DNA of 64,000 nt from assembly GCF_047123815.1 (NCBI RefSeq), contig NZ_CP138920.1, positions 2,480,001 to 2,544,000 on the forward strand, in the 5' to 3' direction. A model generated the notes under the pieces. The model made no database searches. It saw only the letters and a list, made by a program, of their open reading frames with translations, and had not been told where the DNA came from. Shown piece after piece: positions 26,902 through 35,828 of the stretch; position 1 is the stretch's first letter, and each line of letters opens with the position of its first letter. Origin of the DNA: Maricaulis sp017643475 (GTDB lineage Bacteria; Pseudomonadota; Alphaproteobacteria; Caulobacterales; Maricaulaceae). The translations under genes and the position numbers were made by a program.

Positions 26902-27821
26902 TGTTGAGTATGTTGATCGCGCTCGCCGCCAATCCTGTGTGCGAAACCCCGCTGGAACTGGCTGCCGAGCTGAGAGAAGTCGTCGCCGAGCAATATGTGA
27001 TCCCGGAAGTCGGTGCGCGCGCCGCCGCGGCGATCACGGATGAATGGGTGATCGAAAACCTGGCCGCCGAGGAATTTGGCCGCGAGCTGACATTTCACCT
27101 GCGCGACGTGACAGGCGATCTCCACTTCATGTTCGACTTCTTTGATCCGGATGCGCCCGAGGAAGACTGGGAAGCGACCTGGGTCGCCAATGCCCCGGCC
27201 ACGAATTTCGGTGTCCAGCGGGTCGAGGTGATGGAGGGCAATATCGGCTATCTGCGCCTGACCGGTTTCCACCATACCGACATCGCGGGTGAGACCTATC
27301 AGTCGGCCTTCCAGTTTCTCTCGCACTCCAGCGCGCTGATTATTGATGTGCGGGGCAATCCGGGCGGAGAGGGCGCTTCGGTGGATGCCGTGCGTCGGTA
27401 TGTACTGGGCCGTGACGACTATCCGCGCCTGCAATTCGTCGATCGCCATGGCGTTGACCACTCAGAGGAATGGTTTGGCGAATTCGAGCCCCTGCACCTG
27501 CCGGTTCGGTATGGGGCGGACAAGCCGGTCTATATCCTGGTGGACGGGGACAGTTTCTCCGCTGCGGAAGCGCTGTCCTATGGCCTGCAGACGGACGGCC
27601 GCGCTGTGGTCGTGGGGGCGGCGACAGGCGGTGGTGCCAACCCGCCGGAGACTTTCGACCTGGTCTGCCAGGTCCGCGCCTGGCTGCCGACCAAACAGCC
27701 GATTGACCCCCGCACCGGCACGAACTGGGAAGGTGTTGGCGTGCAGCCGGATATCGAGGGCGGTGAAGACGCACTGGCCACGGCGGTTGTTGAGGCGCGC
27801 ACGGCATTGGGCCTGGAATAG
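26901..27821 (+). CDS. S41 family peptidase (C-terminal processing protease-like, no PDZ)
   Basis: 306 residues. The short hydrophobic N-terminus (SMLIALAANPVCE) may be a signal peptide. The tail-specific protease core shows ALIIDVRGNPGGEG and the catalytic Ser in DGDSFSAAEALSYGL, with a downstream GGGANPPE. Between the N-terminal helical domain and the core no PDZ is evident, as in the IRBP/tricorn-like branch. Start ATG 26901, coupled to the MarR gene; GTG 26898 is an alternative. Confidence 0.85.
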   Translation: MLSMLIALAANPVCETPLELAAELREVVAEQYVIPEVGARAAAAITDEWVIENLAAEEFGRELTFHLRDVTGDLHFMFDFFDPDAPEEDWEATWVANAPATNFGVQRVEVMEGNIGYLRLTGFHHTDIAGETYQSAFQFLSHSSALIIDVRGNPGGEGASVDAVRRYVLGRDDYPRLQFVDRHGVDHSEEWFGEFEPLHLPVRYGADKPVYILVDGDSFSAAEALSYGLQTDGRAVVVGAATGGGANPPETFDLVCQVRAWLPTKQPIDPRTGTNWEGVGVQPDIEGGEDALATAVVEARTALGLE

Positions 27822-27841
27822 TCACGACGCTGATCCGGCAC

Positions 27842-27878
27842 AAAAAAGGGCGGCTCGAAGGAGCCGCCCTTGTTTTTT
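27842..27878. terminator. Bidirectional rho-independent terminator between S41 gene and folE
   Basis: 11-bp stem AAGGGCGGCTC (27846-27856) / GAGCCGCCCTT (27861-27871), loop GAAG, an A run on the left and a T run on the right. It serves the plus-strand protease gene and the minus-strand folE. Confidence 0.9.
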
Positions 27879-27895
27879 GTGCAAGGCCGAAACCG

Positions 27896-28519
27896 CTACG
27901 CTTTTTCAACCAGGCGCAAGAAGCGGTTGCGCAGGTCGGCATCGGTCTTGAACTGACCGGTGAAGGTCGTCGTGATCGTGGAGACGTTGGAGTGGTGAAC
28001 ACCGCGTGTCGTCATGCACTGGTGTTTGGCGTCGACATAGACGGCCACGCCGAGCGGCTCCATGGCCTCGGTCAGGGCGTCCGCGATCTGCGCGGTCATG
28101 GTTTCCTGGGTCTGCAGGCGCTTGGCGAAAATCTCGACCACGCGGGCGATCTTGGAAATGCCGACAACAGCCTTGGTCGGCAGATAGGCGACATGTGCCA
28201 CGCCCAGGATCGGCGCGATGTGGTGCTCGCAGTGAGACTCCACGTCGATATTGGTCAGCATGACGATGTCGTCATAACCCTGCACATCCTCGAACGTCTT
28301 GCCCAGGACAGCCGCCGGGTCGTCCTTGTAGCCGGAGAACCATTCCTCATACGCCTTGACGACGCGTTTCGGGGTTTCCACTAGACCCTCACGGTCCGGG
28401 TCATCACCAGCCCAGGAGAGAAGGGTGCGGACAGCTGCTTCCGCTTCTTCGCGGGTCGGTCGGGTTTTTTCTTGTGCAGTCATGCGGGCATCTTCAGGTG
28501 TCATGGCGTCCATTGTCAT
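27896..28519 (-). CDS. folE: GTP cyclohydrolase I (FolE type 1)
   Basis: First enzyme of tetrahydrofolate synthesis, GTP to dihydroneopterin triphosphate. 207 residues. Zinc and catalytic motif ESHCEHHIAPILGVAHVAYLP, then GISKIARVVEIFAKRLQTQE and the C-terminal QCMTTRGVHH. Start at ATG 28519 with AAAGGA upstream; the long open frame beyond it is not conserved. folP lies 7 kb away. Confidence 0.95.
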   Translation of the reverse strand: MTMDAMTPEDARMTAQEKTRPTREEAEAAVRTLLSWAGDDPDREGLVETPKRVVKAYEEWFSGYKDDPAAVLGKTFEDVQGYDDIVMLTNIDVESHCEHHIAPILGVAHVAYLPTKAVVGISKIARVVEIFAKRLQTQETMTAQIADALTEAMEPLGVAVYVDAKHQCMTTRGVHHSNVSTITTTFTGQFKTDADLRNRFLRLVEKA

Positions 28520-28734
28520 GGATCCTTTCGTTGACGGGTGGCAGGATTTATACGTCGCTACCGTAGTTCCGGTTTCCGGATCGGGGACGGGCACGTGACT
28601 TTTTGCAGTCCGGGCCTGAAATCCTCCGGTTTCGCATTTATATGCTTCAGGGTATGTAGGGCCTCTTGGCGGCAAATCCAATCTAATCGCCGCATGACGC
28701 CTATTTATTTTTTCAGTCCACGACAGGTTTTTCC
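28520..28734. promoter_or_regulatory. Divergent intergenic region folE / cysS
   Basis: 215 bp holding the promoters of folE (minus) and cysS (plus). The part next to cysS (28630-28720) is AT-richer. I see no tRNA, T-box or other leader structure. Confidence 0.4.
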
Positions 28735-30120
28735 ATGACCGCGCTGACCTTGTACGACACGCTGAGCCGTCGCAAACGGCCCTTTGAACCGATCGATCCC
28801 GAGCGTGTGACCCTCTATGTCTGCGGTCCAACTGTTTATAATTACGCGCATATTGGCAATGCCCGTCCCGCTGTCGTTTTTGATGTTCTCGCCCGCGCCC
28901 TGCGCCATATCTATGGCGCGGACAAGGTGATCTATGCCCGCAACATCACCGATGTGGACGACAAGATCATCGCGTCCTCCAGGGAAACGGGTGAGCCGAT
29001 CGAGGCGATCACGACACGTTATGCCGAGATCTATCGCCAGGATATGGGCTCTGTCGGCGTCGCGATGCCGGATATCGAGCCACACGCCACCCAGCATATC
29101 CCGCAAATGGTGGCGATGGCCGCCAAGCTGATCGAGGACGGCTTCGCCTATGAGGCGGAGGGACATGTCCTGTTTTCGGTGAATTCCTTTGATGGCTACG
29201 GCAAGCTCTCCCGCCGTTCACTGGACGACATGATCGCCGGCGCGCGGGTCGAGGTCGCACCCTACAAGAAGGATCCGGCGGACTTCGTGCTGTGGAAACC
29301 TGCGGCTGATGACGAGCCGGGCTGGGAGAGCCCCTGGGGTCGTGGTCGTCCGGGCTGGCACCTGGAGTGTTCTGCAATGACGGCGGAGCACCTGGGCGAA
29401 ACCTTCGATATCCATGGTGGCGGTGTCGACCTGGTCTTCCCGCACCATGAAAACGAGATCGCGCAATCCGTCTGCGCCCATGGCGGCAAGGCCATGGCGA
29501 ACTACTGGATCCACAATGGTTTCCTGACCATGGGCACCGACAAGATGTCGAAATCGCTGGGCAATGTTCAGCTCGTGCACGACCTGGTGAAGGAGCATCC
29601 GGGCGAGGTGCTGCGCTATGCGCTGCTGACCGCGCACTACCGGGCGCCGCTGACCTGGACGAGTGACCTCCTGGCCAAGACGCGCCGCTCGCTCGACCGG
29701 ATCTATGGCGTCCTGCGTCGCCTGGCAGATGTGGAAGCGGCCGACGTCACCGCGCCCCAGGAATTCCTGGATCAGCTGTTTGATGATCTCAACACGCCCA
29801 AGGCCCTGTCCGTCCTGTTCCAGATCGCGTCCCGTGCCAACAAGGCCGAGACCGAGGAGGAGCGGGCCCGCGCCAAGGGGGAACTGCTGGCCGCCGGCGC
29901 CCTTCTGGGCCTTGGCCAGGGGGATCCGGATGCCTGGTTCGGCCTGACCGATATCGACCCGGCCGAACGCGAGCAGATCGATGGCCTCATCGCTGCCCGC
30001 AACCAGGCGCGCGCCGACAAGGACTGGGCACGGGCCGACGCGGTCCGCGACGAGCTCAACGCGCTCAACGTCCAGGTCGATGACGGCCCGGAAGGCTCGA
30101 CCTGGCGGAAACAGGAGTAG
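28735..30120 (+). CDS. cysS: Cysteinyl-tRNA synthetase
   Basis: Class I synthetase that charges tRNA-Cys. 461 residues. Zinc ligand C30 in LYVCGPTVYNYAHIGNARP, with the HIGH-type motif HIGN at 39-42; WHLECSAM with its zinc Cys; HGGGVDLVFPHHENEIAQS; and the KMSKS loop DKMSKSLGN. Normal length. A small unknown gene starts 3 bp after the stop. Confidence 0.97.
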   Translation: MTALTLYDTLSRRKRPFEPIDPERVTLYVCGPTVYNYAHIGNARPAVVFDVLARALRHIYGADKVIYARNITDVDDKIIASSRETGEPIEAITTRYAEIYRQDMGSVGVAMPDIEPHATQHIPQMVAMAAKLIEDGFAYEAEGHVLFSVNSFDGYGKLSRRSLDDMIAGARVEVAPYKKDPADFVLWKPAADDEPGWESPWGRGRPGWHLECSAMTAEHLGETFDIHGGGVDLVFPHHENEIAQSVCAHGGKAMANYWIHNGFLTMGTDKMSKSLGNVQLVHDLVKEHPGEVLRYALLTAHYRAPLTWTSDLLAKTRRSLDRIYGVLRRLADVEAADVTAPQEFLDQLFDDLNTPKALSVLFQIASRANKAETEEERARAKGELLAAGALLGLGQGDPDAWFGLTDIDPAEREQIDGLIAARNQARADKDWARADAVRDELNALNVQVDDGPEGSTWRKQE

Positions 30121-30123
30121 GGC

Positions 30124-30387
30124 ATGTCGCTTTGGGGTTTCAACGTCATGGTCCAGGCTGAGGACGCTGTGGGTGCCTGTTTCATCACCTTTGGCGTCAT
30201 CGCCGGGGATGAGCAGCAGGCGGGCATGCTGGCCGCTGGTTCCGCGCAGGCGGAAGGCTATTGGTCGGTCGAGGTCGAGGAAGTCTGGACACCGGACGAT
30301 CTCGACCCGGCCGATATCGGCGATATCGCCGAAGTCCTCGGTCGCACCGAGCCGGTCTATCTGGACGAGCAAGAGATCGCCGATTGA
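30124..30387 (+). CDS. Small acidic protein of unknown function downstream of cysS
   Basis: 87 residues, start ATG 30124 only 3 bp after the cysS stop, so very likely co-translated. Strongly acidic, with a short hydrophobic N-terminal half (GACFITFGVIAGD) that looks more like a buried core than a membrane helix. No family recognised. GC-rich third positions match the neighbours. Confidence 0.65.
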   Translation: MSLWGFNVMVQAEDAVGACFITFGVIAGDEQQAGMLAAGSAQAEGYWSVEVEEVWTPDDLDPADIGDIAEVLGRTEPVYLDEQEIAD

Positions 30388-30479
30388 TGCTGTCCGGGCA
30401 TTTCGTCGCAAGCCTCAAAAAACGTTGGTCCTTTTAACGAACCAGTCTAGGTTCATTAGACGGTCTGAGGGATAATTTG

Positions 30480-30722
30480 ATGACTGTCTTTGATGTCCTG
30501 CTCACCGGTGCCGATGACAAGGGCCGGTTCAATGCTATCTATCGCGTGATGTCCTTTGACGAGGACAGCGCTGTGACCCTGTCGCGGGCATCTGCAGCGC
30601 TGGCGGATTATGCCGTGCTGGATGCGAGTATTCAGGCGCGTGATCTGGCCCTGCCGGAAGGGTCCTTGGATTTTCCGCGTGTGCTCAGCCATGGCCAGCG
30701 GGAATATATCGCGCTGAACTGA
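30480..30722 (+). CDS. Small protein of unknown function
   Basis: 80 residues from ATG 30480 (GAGGGA upstream). Starts MTVFDVLLTGADDKGRFN; no signal peptide, membrane segment or known motif. The 92-bp gap before it contains the inverted repeat GAACC-N6-GGTTC (30438-30453), a possible promoter element. It may be transcribed with the NifU-like gene 35 bp downstream. Confidence 0.6.
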   Translation: MTVFDVLLTGADDKGRFNAIYRVMSFDEDSAVTLSRASAALADYAVLDASIQARDLALPEGSLDFPRVLSHGQREYIALN

Positions 30723-30757
30723 TAGCCACAGGCGATATCCTCGACTACATAGACCCC

Positions 30758-31204
30758 ATGATCGACGATCTCTATTCCAGCGATGTTCTGCGGCTGGCCG
30801 CAAACATCGAGCACATCGGACGCCTTGATGCGCCGCACGCCCGCGTGCGCCGGGTGTCGCGCCTGTGCGGATCCGAGCTGGAACTCGATCTTGTGATTGA
30901 TGGCGGTGTTGTTGCCGACCATGCGCTGCGGGTGAAGGCCTGCGCGCTGGGGCAGGCGTCCGCGGCGGTGCTCTCGGCCCATCTGCGTGGTGCCAGCCTA
31001 GACGACGTCACAGCGGCGCGTGACGGCTTGCTGGCGATGCTGAAATCGGATGGCCCGGTGCCCGAGGGGCGTTTTACCGAACTGGCTGCGCTGGACGGCG
31101 CACGTGAATACCCGGCCCGGCACCAGTCCGTGATGCTGGCTTTTGAAGCCGCCGTTGAAGCCTTAACAACAGCCACTGAAACAACCACCCGGTTGACTGG
31201 ATAG
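30758..31204 (+). CDS. NifU/IscU-like iron-sulfur scaffold-type protein, incomplete cysteine set
   Basis: 148 residues with the NifU N-terminal fold. The first two cluster cysteines of IscU-type scaffolds are present, C37 (RLCGSELEL) and C62 (KACALGQASAA). Where the third is expected near the C-terminus the sequence reads PARHQSVMLAFEA, with Ser rather than Cys. It may therefore bind clusters poorly or act in transfer rather than assembly (inference). Start ATG 30758. Confidence 0.75.
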   Translation: MIDDLYSSDVLRLAANIEHIGRLDAPHARVRRVSRLCGSELELDLVIDGGVVADHALRVKACALGQASAAVLSAHLRGASLDDVTAARDGLLAMLKSDGPVPEGRFTELAALDGAREYPARHQSVMLAFEAAVEALTTATETTTRLTG

Positions 31205-31346
31205 GGCTGTTCGTCCCGGCCGTGCCGGCAGGGGGAGCGAACGGTCCGAAAAGACAAAATCATCACAGGAAAAACAGTGGCAAATCGCGCCCGAAACAGG
31301 TCTAGAGTGGACAGGGCGCACATCAGCGTTAAAAGGCTTGCATGAC

Positions 31347-31721
31347 ATGTGTTCGCACGAACGAATGAAGTCTGCCAAAGGGCCGCTGAGCTGGCTCATG
31401 ATCGCCGCCTTGCGCGTCTATCAGCTGACGCTCTCGCCCGTGTTCTACGCGATCGGCATTCGTTGTCGACATGAGCCGACCTGTTCGGCCTATTCGATGC
31501 AGTCGATCCGGGAGCAGGGGGCATGGCGCGGGTTCTGGCTGACTTTTGGTCGGCTCGGCCGGTGTCGCCCTGGCGGCACGTTCGGCTTTGACCCGGCCCC
31601 CGTGGACCGAACCGCTTCACCCTGGTGGAAAGTCTGGGCCTTCCGGACGGACCTGCCAGATACGAGACCCGAGACGCTGTATTCGGCTGGCCACGCCGAG
31701 CATGAGGACAAAGAGAAATGA
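31347..31721 (+). CDS. yidD: Membrane protein insertion efficiency factor YidD
   Basis: About 124 residues. The conserved YidD core IRCRHEPTCSAYSMQSIREQG then GRLGRCRPGG is clear, preceded by an amphipathic helix (IAALRVYQLTLSPVF). YidD aids YidC-dependent insertion at the inner membrane. The C-terminal extension after FGFDPAP is longer than in the shortest members. Start uncertain (ATG 31347 or 31365). The stop overlaps thrS (ATGA). Confidence 0.9.
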   Translation: MCSHERMKSAKGPLSWLMIAALRVYQLTLSPVFYAIGIRCRHEPTCSAYSMQSIREQGAWRGFWLTFGRLGRCRPGGTFGFDPAPVDRTASPWWKVWAFRTDLPDTRPETLYSAGHAEHEDKEK

Positions 31722-33649
31722 TCAAGATCACGCTTCCCGACGGCTCTGTACGCGAGCTAGAAGATGGCGCCTCACCGCTGGATCTGGCCCTGGGGATTTC
31801 CAAATCCCTGGCCAAGGCAGCGCTGTTTGCCAAGGTCAATGGGCAAGATTGGGACCTGAAACGTCCTTTCGAGGGGGACAGCGACGTCGCGCTGATCACC
31901 AAGAAGGACGAGGTCGAGGCCCTCGAATTGGTACGTCACGATACGGCGCATATCCTGGCGCAGGCGGTTCAAGACTTGTATCCCGGAACGCAGGTCACCA
32001 TCGGGCCGGCCATCGAGAATGGATTTTATTACGATTTCGCGCGCGAGGAGCCGTTTTCGACGGAAGACTTTGAAGCGATCGAAAAGCGGATGCGTGAAAT
32101 CGTCGACGCGAACTTACCCTTCGAGCGCGAGGTCTGGGATCGTGATGAGGCAATTGCGAAGTTCAAGGAGATGGGCGAATCCTTCAAGGCCGAGCTGATC
32201 GAGGACCTGCCGGCCGGTGAGCCGATTACCATCTATCGTCAGGGCGAGTGGTTCGACCTGTGCCGCGGTCCCCACCTGCCGTCCACGGGCAAGATCGGCA
32301 AGGCGTTCAAACTGATGAAAGTGGCGGGCGCCTATTGGCGTGGTGACCATCGCAATGCCCAGCTGCAACGGATCTATGGCACGGCCTGGCTGGATGACAA
32401 ACAACTCAAGGCTCACCTACACCGCCTTGAAGAGGCGGAAAAGCGTGATCATCGCCGCCTTGGAAAACAGATGGGTTTATTCCATTTCCAGGAAGAGGGG
32501 CCGGGTTCTATTTTCTGGCACCCGAATGGCTGGTCGCTGTTCCAATCTTTGATCTCCTACATGCGCAGGCGACAGGAAAACGCCGGCTATGTTGAAATCA
32601 ACACGCCAGATTTGCTGGACTACTCCCTGTGGGAGACCTCTGGTCACGCCGAGAAATTCGGTGAGAACATGTACTCGACGGTTATGCCGGATGATCGGAA
32701 ATATGCTCTTAAACCCATGAACTGCCCTGGTGGAGTTCAGGTGTATAACTTTGGTCAGCGTTCCTACCGAGAGCTGCCACTACGTATGGCGGAATTTGGC
32801 AAGGTGCATCGTTACGAACCGTCGGGAGCCTTGCACGGGATGATGCGCGTGCGACACTTCACGCAGGACGACGCACATATATTCTGTACACCTGAACAGC
32901 TGCAGGACGAGTGTCTGAAAGTCGTCGATCTGATCCTGGATATCTACAAAGATTTCGGCTTTGATGATGTTCGCATCAAATTCTCTGATCGCCCGGAAGC
33001 GCGCATCGGTGATGACGAGGTCTGGGACAAATCGGAAGCGGCACTCAAACATGCGCTCGAAGCGACGGGACTACCCTATGGTTACAATCCGGGTGAGGGC
33101 GCGTTTTATGGCCCGAAACTGGAATTTGTCCTGCGTGATGCGATCGGCCGTGACTGGCAGTGCGGAACGATCCAGGTGGACTTCAATCTTCCGGAACGAT
33201 TTGACGTGACGTTTACGGGGGAGGATGGTGCAGATCATCGCCCGGTAATGCTCCACCGGGCACTCTTTGGATCGTTGGAACGCTTCACGGGCATTTTGAT
33301 TGAGCATTATGCCGGCAAGCTGCCGTTCTGGCTGGCGCCGCGCCAGATCGTGGTTGCGACGATTACCTCGGACGCTGACGGGTATGCCGAGGAAGTCCGC
33401 CAGGCCATGTCCGACGCCGGACTGCGCGTGGAAACGGATCTGCGCAACGAGAAGATCAATTACAAGGTTCGCGAACACTCGGTCGGCAAGGTGCCGGTCA
33501 TCGCGGTGGTTGGTCGCAAGGAAGCCGAGGAGGGCGCTGTCGCGCTGCGTTTCCTGGGCGAGGAAGGCCGAACGCAGGAAGTCATGTCCCTTGCGGACGC
33601 CATTGCCCAACTGGGCGACAAGGCCACCCCGCCGGATCTCAAGCGCTAG
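31718..33649 (+). CDS. thrS: Threonyl-tRNA synthetase
   Basis: Class II synthetase, 643 residues: N-terminal TGS domain (1-60), the editing domain with HDTAHILAQAV and the RGPHLPSTGKI area, the catalytic core with zinc ligands (MNCPGGVQVY), motif 2 (YEPSGALHGMMRVRHFTQDD) and motif 3 (HRALFGSLERF), and a C-terminal anticodon-binding domain. The start overlaps the yidD stop by 4 bp. Third-position GC is somewhat lower in the core than in neighbouring genes. Confidence 0.97.
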   Translation: MIKITLPDGSVRELEDGASPLDLALGISKSLAKAALFAKVNGQDWDLKRPFEGDSDVALITKKDEVEALELVRHDTAHILAQAVQDLYPGTQVTIGPAIENGFYYDFAREEPFSTEDFEAIEKRMREIVDANLPFEREVWDRDEAIAKFKEMGESFKAELIEDLPAGEPITIYRQGEWFDLCRGPHLPSTGKIGKAFKLMKVAGAYWRGDHRNAQLQRIYGTAWLDDKQLKAHLHRLEEAEKRDHRRLGKQMGLFHFQEEGPGSIFWHPNGWSLFQSLISYMRRRQENAGYVEINTPDLLDYSLWETSGHAEKFGENMYSTVMPDDRKYALKPMNCPGGVQVYNFGQRSYRELPLRMAEFGKVHRYEPSGALHGMMRVRHFTQDDAHIFCTPEQLQDECLKVVDLILDIYKDFGFDDVRIKFSDRPEARIGDDEVWDKSEAALKHALEATGLPYGYNPGEGAFYGPKLEFVLRDAIGRDWQCGTIQVDFNLPERFDVTFTGEDGADHRPVMLHRALFGSLERFTGILIEHYAGKLPFWLAPRQIVVATITSDADGYAEEVRQAMSDAGLRVETDLRNEKINYKVREHSVGKVPVIAVVGRKEAEEGAVALRFLGEEGRTQEVMSLADAIAQLGDKATPPDLKR

Positions 33650-33675
33650 TCTGGTCTAGCTGAACGGCGAACCGT

Positions 33676-34881
33676 ATGACACAGGACGAAGCCCGGGTCG
33701 GTATTGTTGGATGTGCCATGTTCATCCTGGCCTACCCGGCCGTCATGGCAGGGGGGCTGTTGATCGCACCGATCATGGCCCTGGCGGCCATGGCCATCAC
33801 GCCATTGCGGCCTGCGTCCTGGCGTAGCGTCAACCGGAACTGGGTGGTGGTTCCGGCAGGGCTGTTTCTGGTCTGGGCGTCGTTGAGCTTCCTTTGGTCG
33901 TCGCATGATGACCCCCAGCAAATTCCGAAACTCCTGTTCGGCGTACCGCTATACGCGCTGTTCGCTTACCGGGTCGGGCAGCAGTCCGGCATCTGGCGTG
34001 CCCGTATTGAGGCGGCGCTGATCTTTTTCGCATTCGGTGCCTCGCTGTTCTTCTTCTTCGAGGCGATGACCGATGGCAGCGCGACGAAGGCCTTCAAGAC
34101 AGGCGCCGAGGGCCTGAGCGGGGCAGCACACGACATACAGTTTGTCGTCAACCGCTCCCTGGGGCATGGCGTGGCCCCCTTGCTGCTCGTCGGCGGTCCC
34201 GCTGTCTTGCTGAGCTGGCAAAAGGGTGGGCCATTGCTTGGTGGTATCCTGGCAGCGCTGGTTCTGATGGCAGCCGCGAGTTTCGAGATGCAGGTCAACG
34301 CGGTTGCGCTCCTGGCTGGCACACTCGGAATGGCGTTCGCGTGGTTCTTCCCGCGCCAGACCGTCGCCATAACGCTGGGAGGGTTGGCCGGCGCGGTTCT
34401 GGCGATGCCTCTGGTCTTGCCTAACCTGATCGGGCTAATTCCTGAAGGTGCGCGCGAGGTTTTGCCCCTCTCGTGGGTCTGGCGCATCGAGATCTGGACC
34501 TTTGCTTCAGAAACGGTCTGGCAATCGCCCTGGTTTGGACACGGCCTTGATGCGTCAAGGAATTTCCAGGCTGATATTGAGATCCCCGGTTATGAAGTCA
34601 GTGCCCTGCCATTGCATCCTCACAATGCCGCGCTGCATGTCTGGCTGGAGACCGGATTGGTGGGTGCAGGGCTCCTCGCAATCGCGCTGATTGGTCTTGG
34701 TGAGCGACTGAACGCCGCGAAATCGCTCACCAAATTTCAGGCTATGGCAATCATCTGGGTGGTTTTAGTCTATGCAAGCCTGCTGCTTTTCTCTTATGGT
34801 GCGTGGCAGGAATGGCATCAGGGGGCAGTCGCACTGGCGGCTACGGCGGTTCTGCTGCTGCGCTCAGGGAAGTCAGTGTAA
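33676..34881 (+). CDS. O-antigen ligase/polymerase-like membrane protein
   Basis: 401 residues with about ten hydrophobic segments. The Wzy_C signature is visible near the C-terminus: WFGHGLDASRNF and LPLHPHNAALHVWLETGLVGAG, where the His and Glu match the family pattern. Family members ligate or polymerise surface polysaccharides at the periplasmic face; which one is not readable. Its stop overlaps the start of the glycosyltransferase gene (TAATG at 34879). Confidence 0.8.
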   Translation: MTQDEARVGIVGCAMFILAYPAVMAGGLLIAPIMALAAMAITPLRPASWRSVNRNWVVVPAGLFLVWASLSFLWSSHDDPQQIPKLLFGVPLYALFAYRVGQQSGIWRARIEAALIFFAFGASLFFFFEAMTDGSATKAFKTGAEGLSGAAHDIQFVVNRSLGHGVAPLLLVGGPAVLLSWQKGGPLLGGILAALVLMAAASFEMQVNAVALLAGTLGMAFAWFFPRQTVAITLGGLAGAVLAMPLVLPNLIGLIPEGAREVLPLSWVWRIEIWTFASETVWQSPWFGHGLDASRNFQADIEIPGYEVSALPLHPHNAALHVWLETGLVGAGLLAIALIGLGERLNAAKSLTKFQAMAIIWVVLVYASLLLFSYGAWQEWHQGAVALAATAVLLLRSGKSV

Positions 34882-35819
34882 TGGTCAGTGAACAGCGACT
34901 TAGCGTTGTTACCGTATCCTGGAGAACAGGCAAACGGCTTATGGATTCGGTCAGGTCCGTGCTGGCGGCGCCGAATGTGGACGAGTTTGTTCTGGTCAAT
35001 CATGACAACCCGGTTGAGACGGTTGCCGAGCTTCGGGATCTTGCGGCGGAGAATCCGAAATTCACCCTGCTGGAAACCGGCGCCAATCTGGGCTTTGGCA
35101 AGGGCTGTAATCTCGGCGCAGAGGCCGCGACCGGCGATCTTCTGCTTTTCCTCAATCCGGATGCTGTCCTGGTTCCGTCAACGGCGGCCCGCCTCAAGGA
35201 GAGCGCGCGCCGAATGAACGGCGGCGACTGGATTATCGGAGGGCGTATCCTCAACAGTGATGGCACGGAACAGCGTGGCGCGCGTCGTGGTGAACTGACC
35301 CCGGTCAGCGCGGCCTCCAGTTTCATGGGCCTGGACCGGATTTCGGTCGGACCGCACTCCATTCACTGGGAAAAGGATCCTCTGCCAGAGGACATGATTG
35401 TCGTGCCTGCGGTTTCAGGCGCAGCGATGATGATGCGGCGCGATGTCTTCGAAAAAATAGGCGGCTTTGACGAGCGCTATTTCCTGCATGTTGAAGATAT
35501 AGATCTTTGCCGAACGCTCAGGGAAATGGGCGGCCAGGTGTGGTTCGAGCCGGGTGCCGATATTCTGCACTATGGCGGAACCAGTGAAAGCAGCCCGTGG
35601 AAGGTCGAAACCCACAAGGCGTCTGGCTTTGTGAAATATTTCTGGAAATTCTACCCCGGGCCGCTGCAGCGCGCAGCGACATTGTTGCTCAGCGGGCCGA
35701 TCTTCCTGGCAATCTGGGCGCGGGTGCTGTGGATGGATGTTCGCAGCAAGCTCGGTGGCCTGTTCGGCAGGTCCGCAAAGTCCACCGAGGGCGAGCACAC
35801 CAACCAGGCTGCCGAATAG
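34881..35819 (+). CDS. Family 2 glycosyltransferase (rhamnosyltransferase-like)
   Basis: 312 residues. GT-A fold: VVTVSWRTGKRLMDSV, GFGKGCNLGAEAATGD, LFLNPDAVL (DXD-like NPD), and GGFDERYFLHVEDIDLCRTL, all typical of cytoplasmic WcaE/rhamnosyltransferase-like GT2. A C-terminal hydrophobic segment (LLLSGPIFLAIWARVLW) may anchor it. Translationally coupled to the ligase-like gene, so both probably build the same surface glycan. Confidence 0.85.
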   Translation: MVSEQRLSVVTVSWRTGKRLMDSVRSVLAAPNVDEFVLVNHDNPVETVAELRDLAAENPKFTLLETGANLGFGKGCNLGAEAATGDLLLFLNPDAVLVPSTAARLKESARRMNGGDWIIGGRILNSDGTEQRGARRGELTPVSAASSFMGLDRISVGPHSIHWEKDPLPEDMIVVPAVSGAAMMMRRDVFEKIGGFDERYFLHVEDIDLCRTLREMGGQVWFEPGADILHYGGTSESSPWKVETHKASGFVKYFWKFYPGPLQRAATLLLSGPIFLAIWARVLWMDVRSKLGGLFGRSAKSTEGEHTNQAAE

Positions 35820-35828
35820 GGCGCCCGG

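Noticed and set aside
32450..33250. Lower GC in the middle of thrS as a recombined segment
   Set aside because: The shift is modest, spread over conserved catalytic sequence, and the gene is otherwise continuous.
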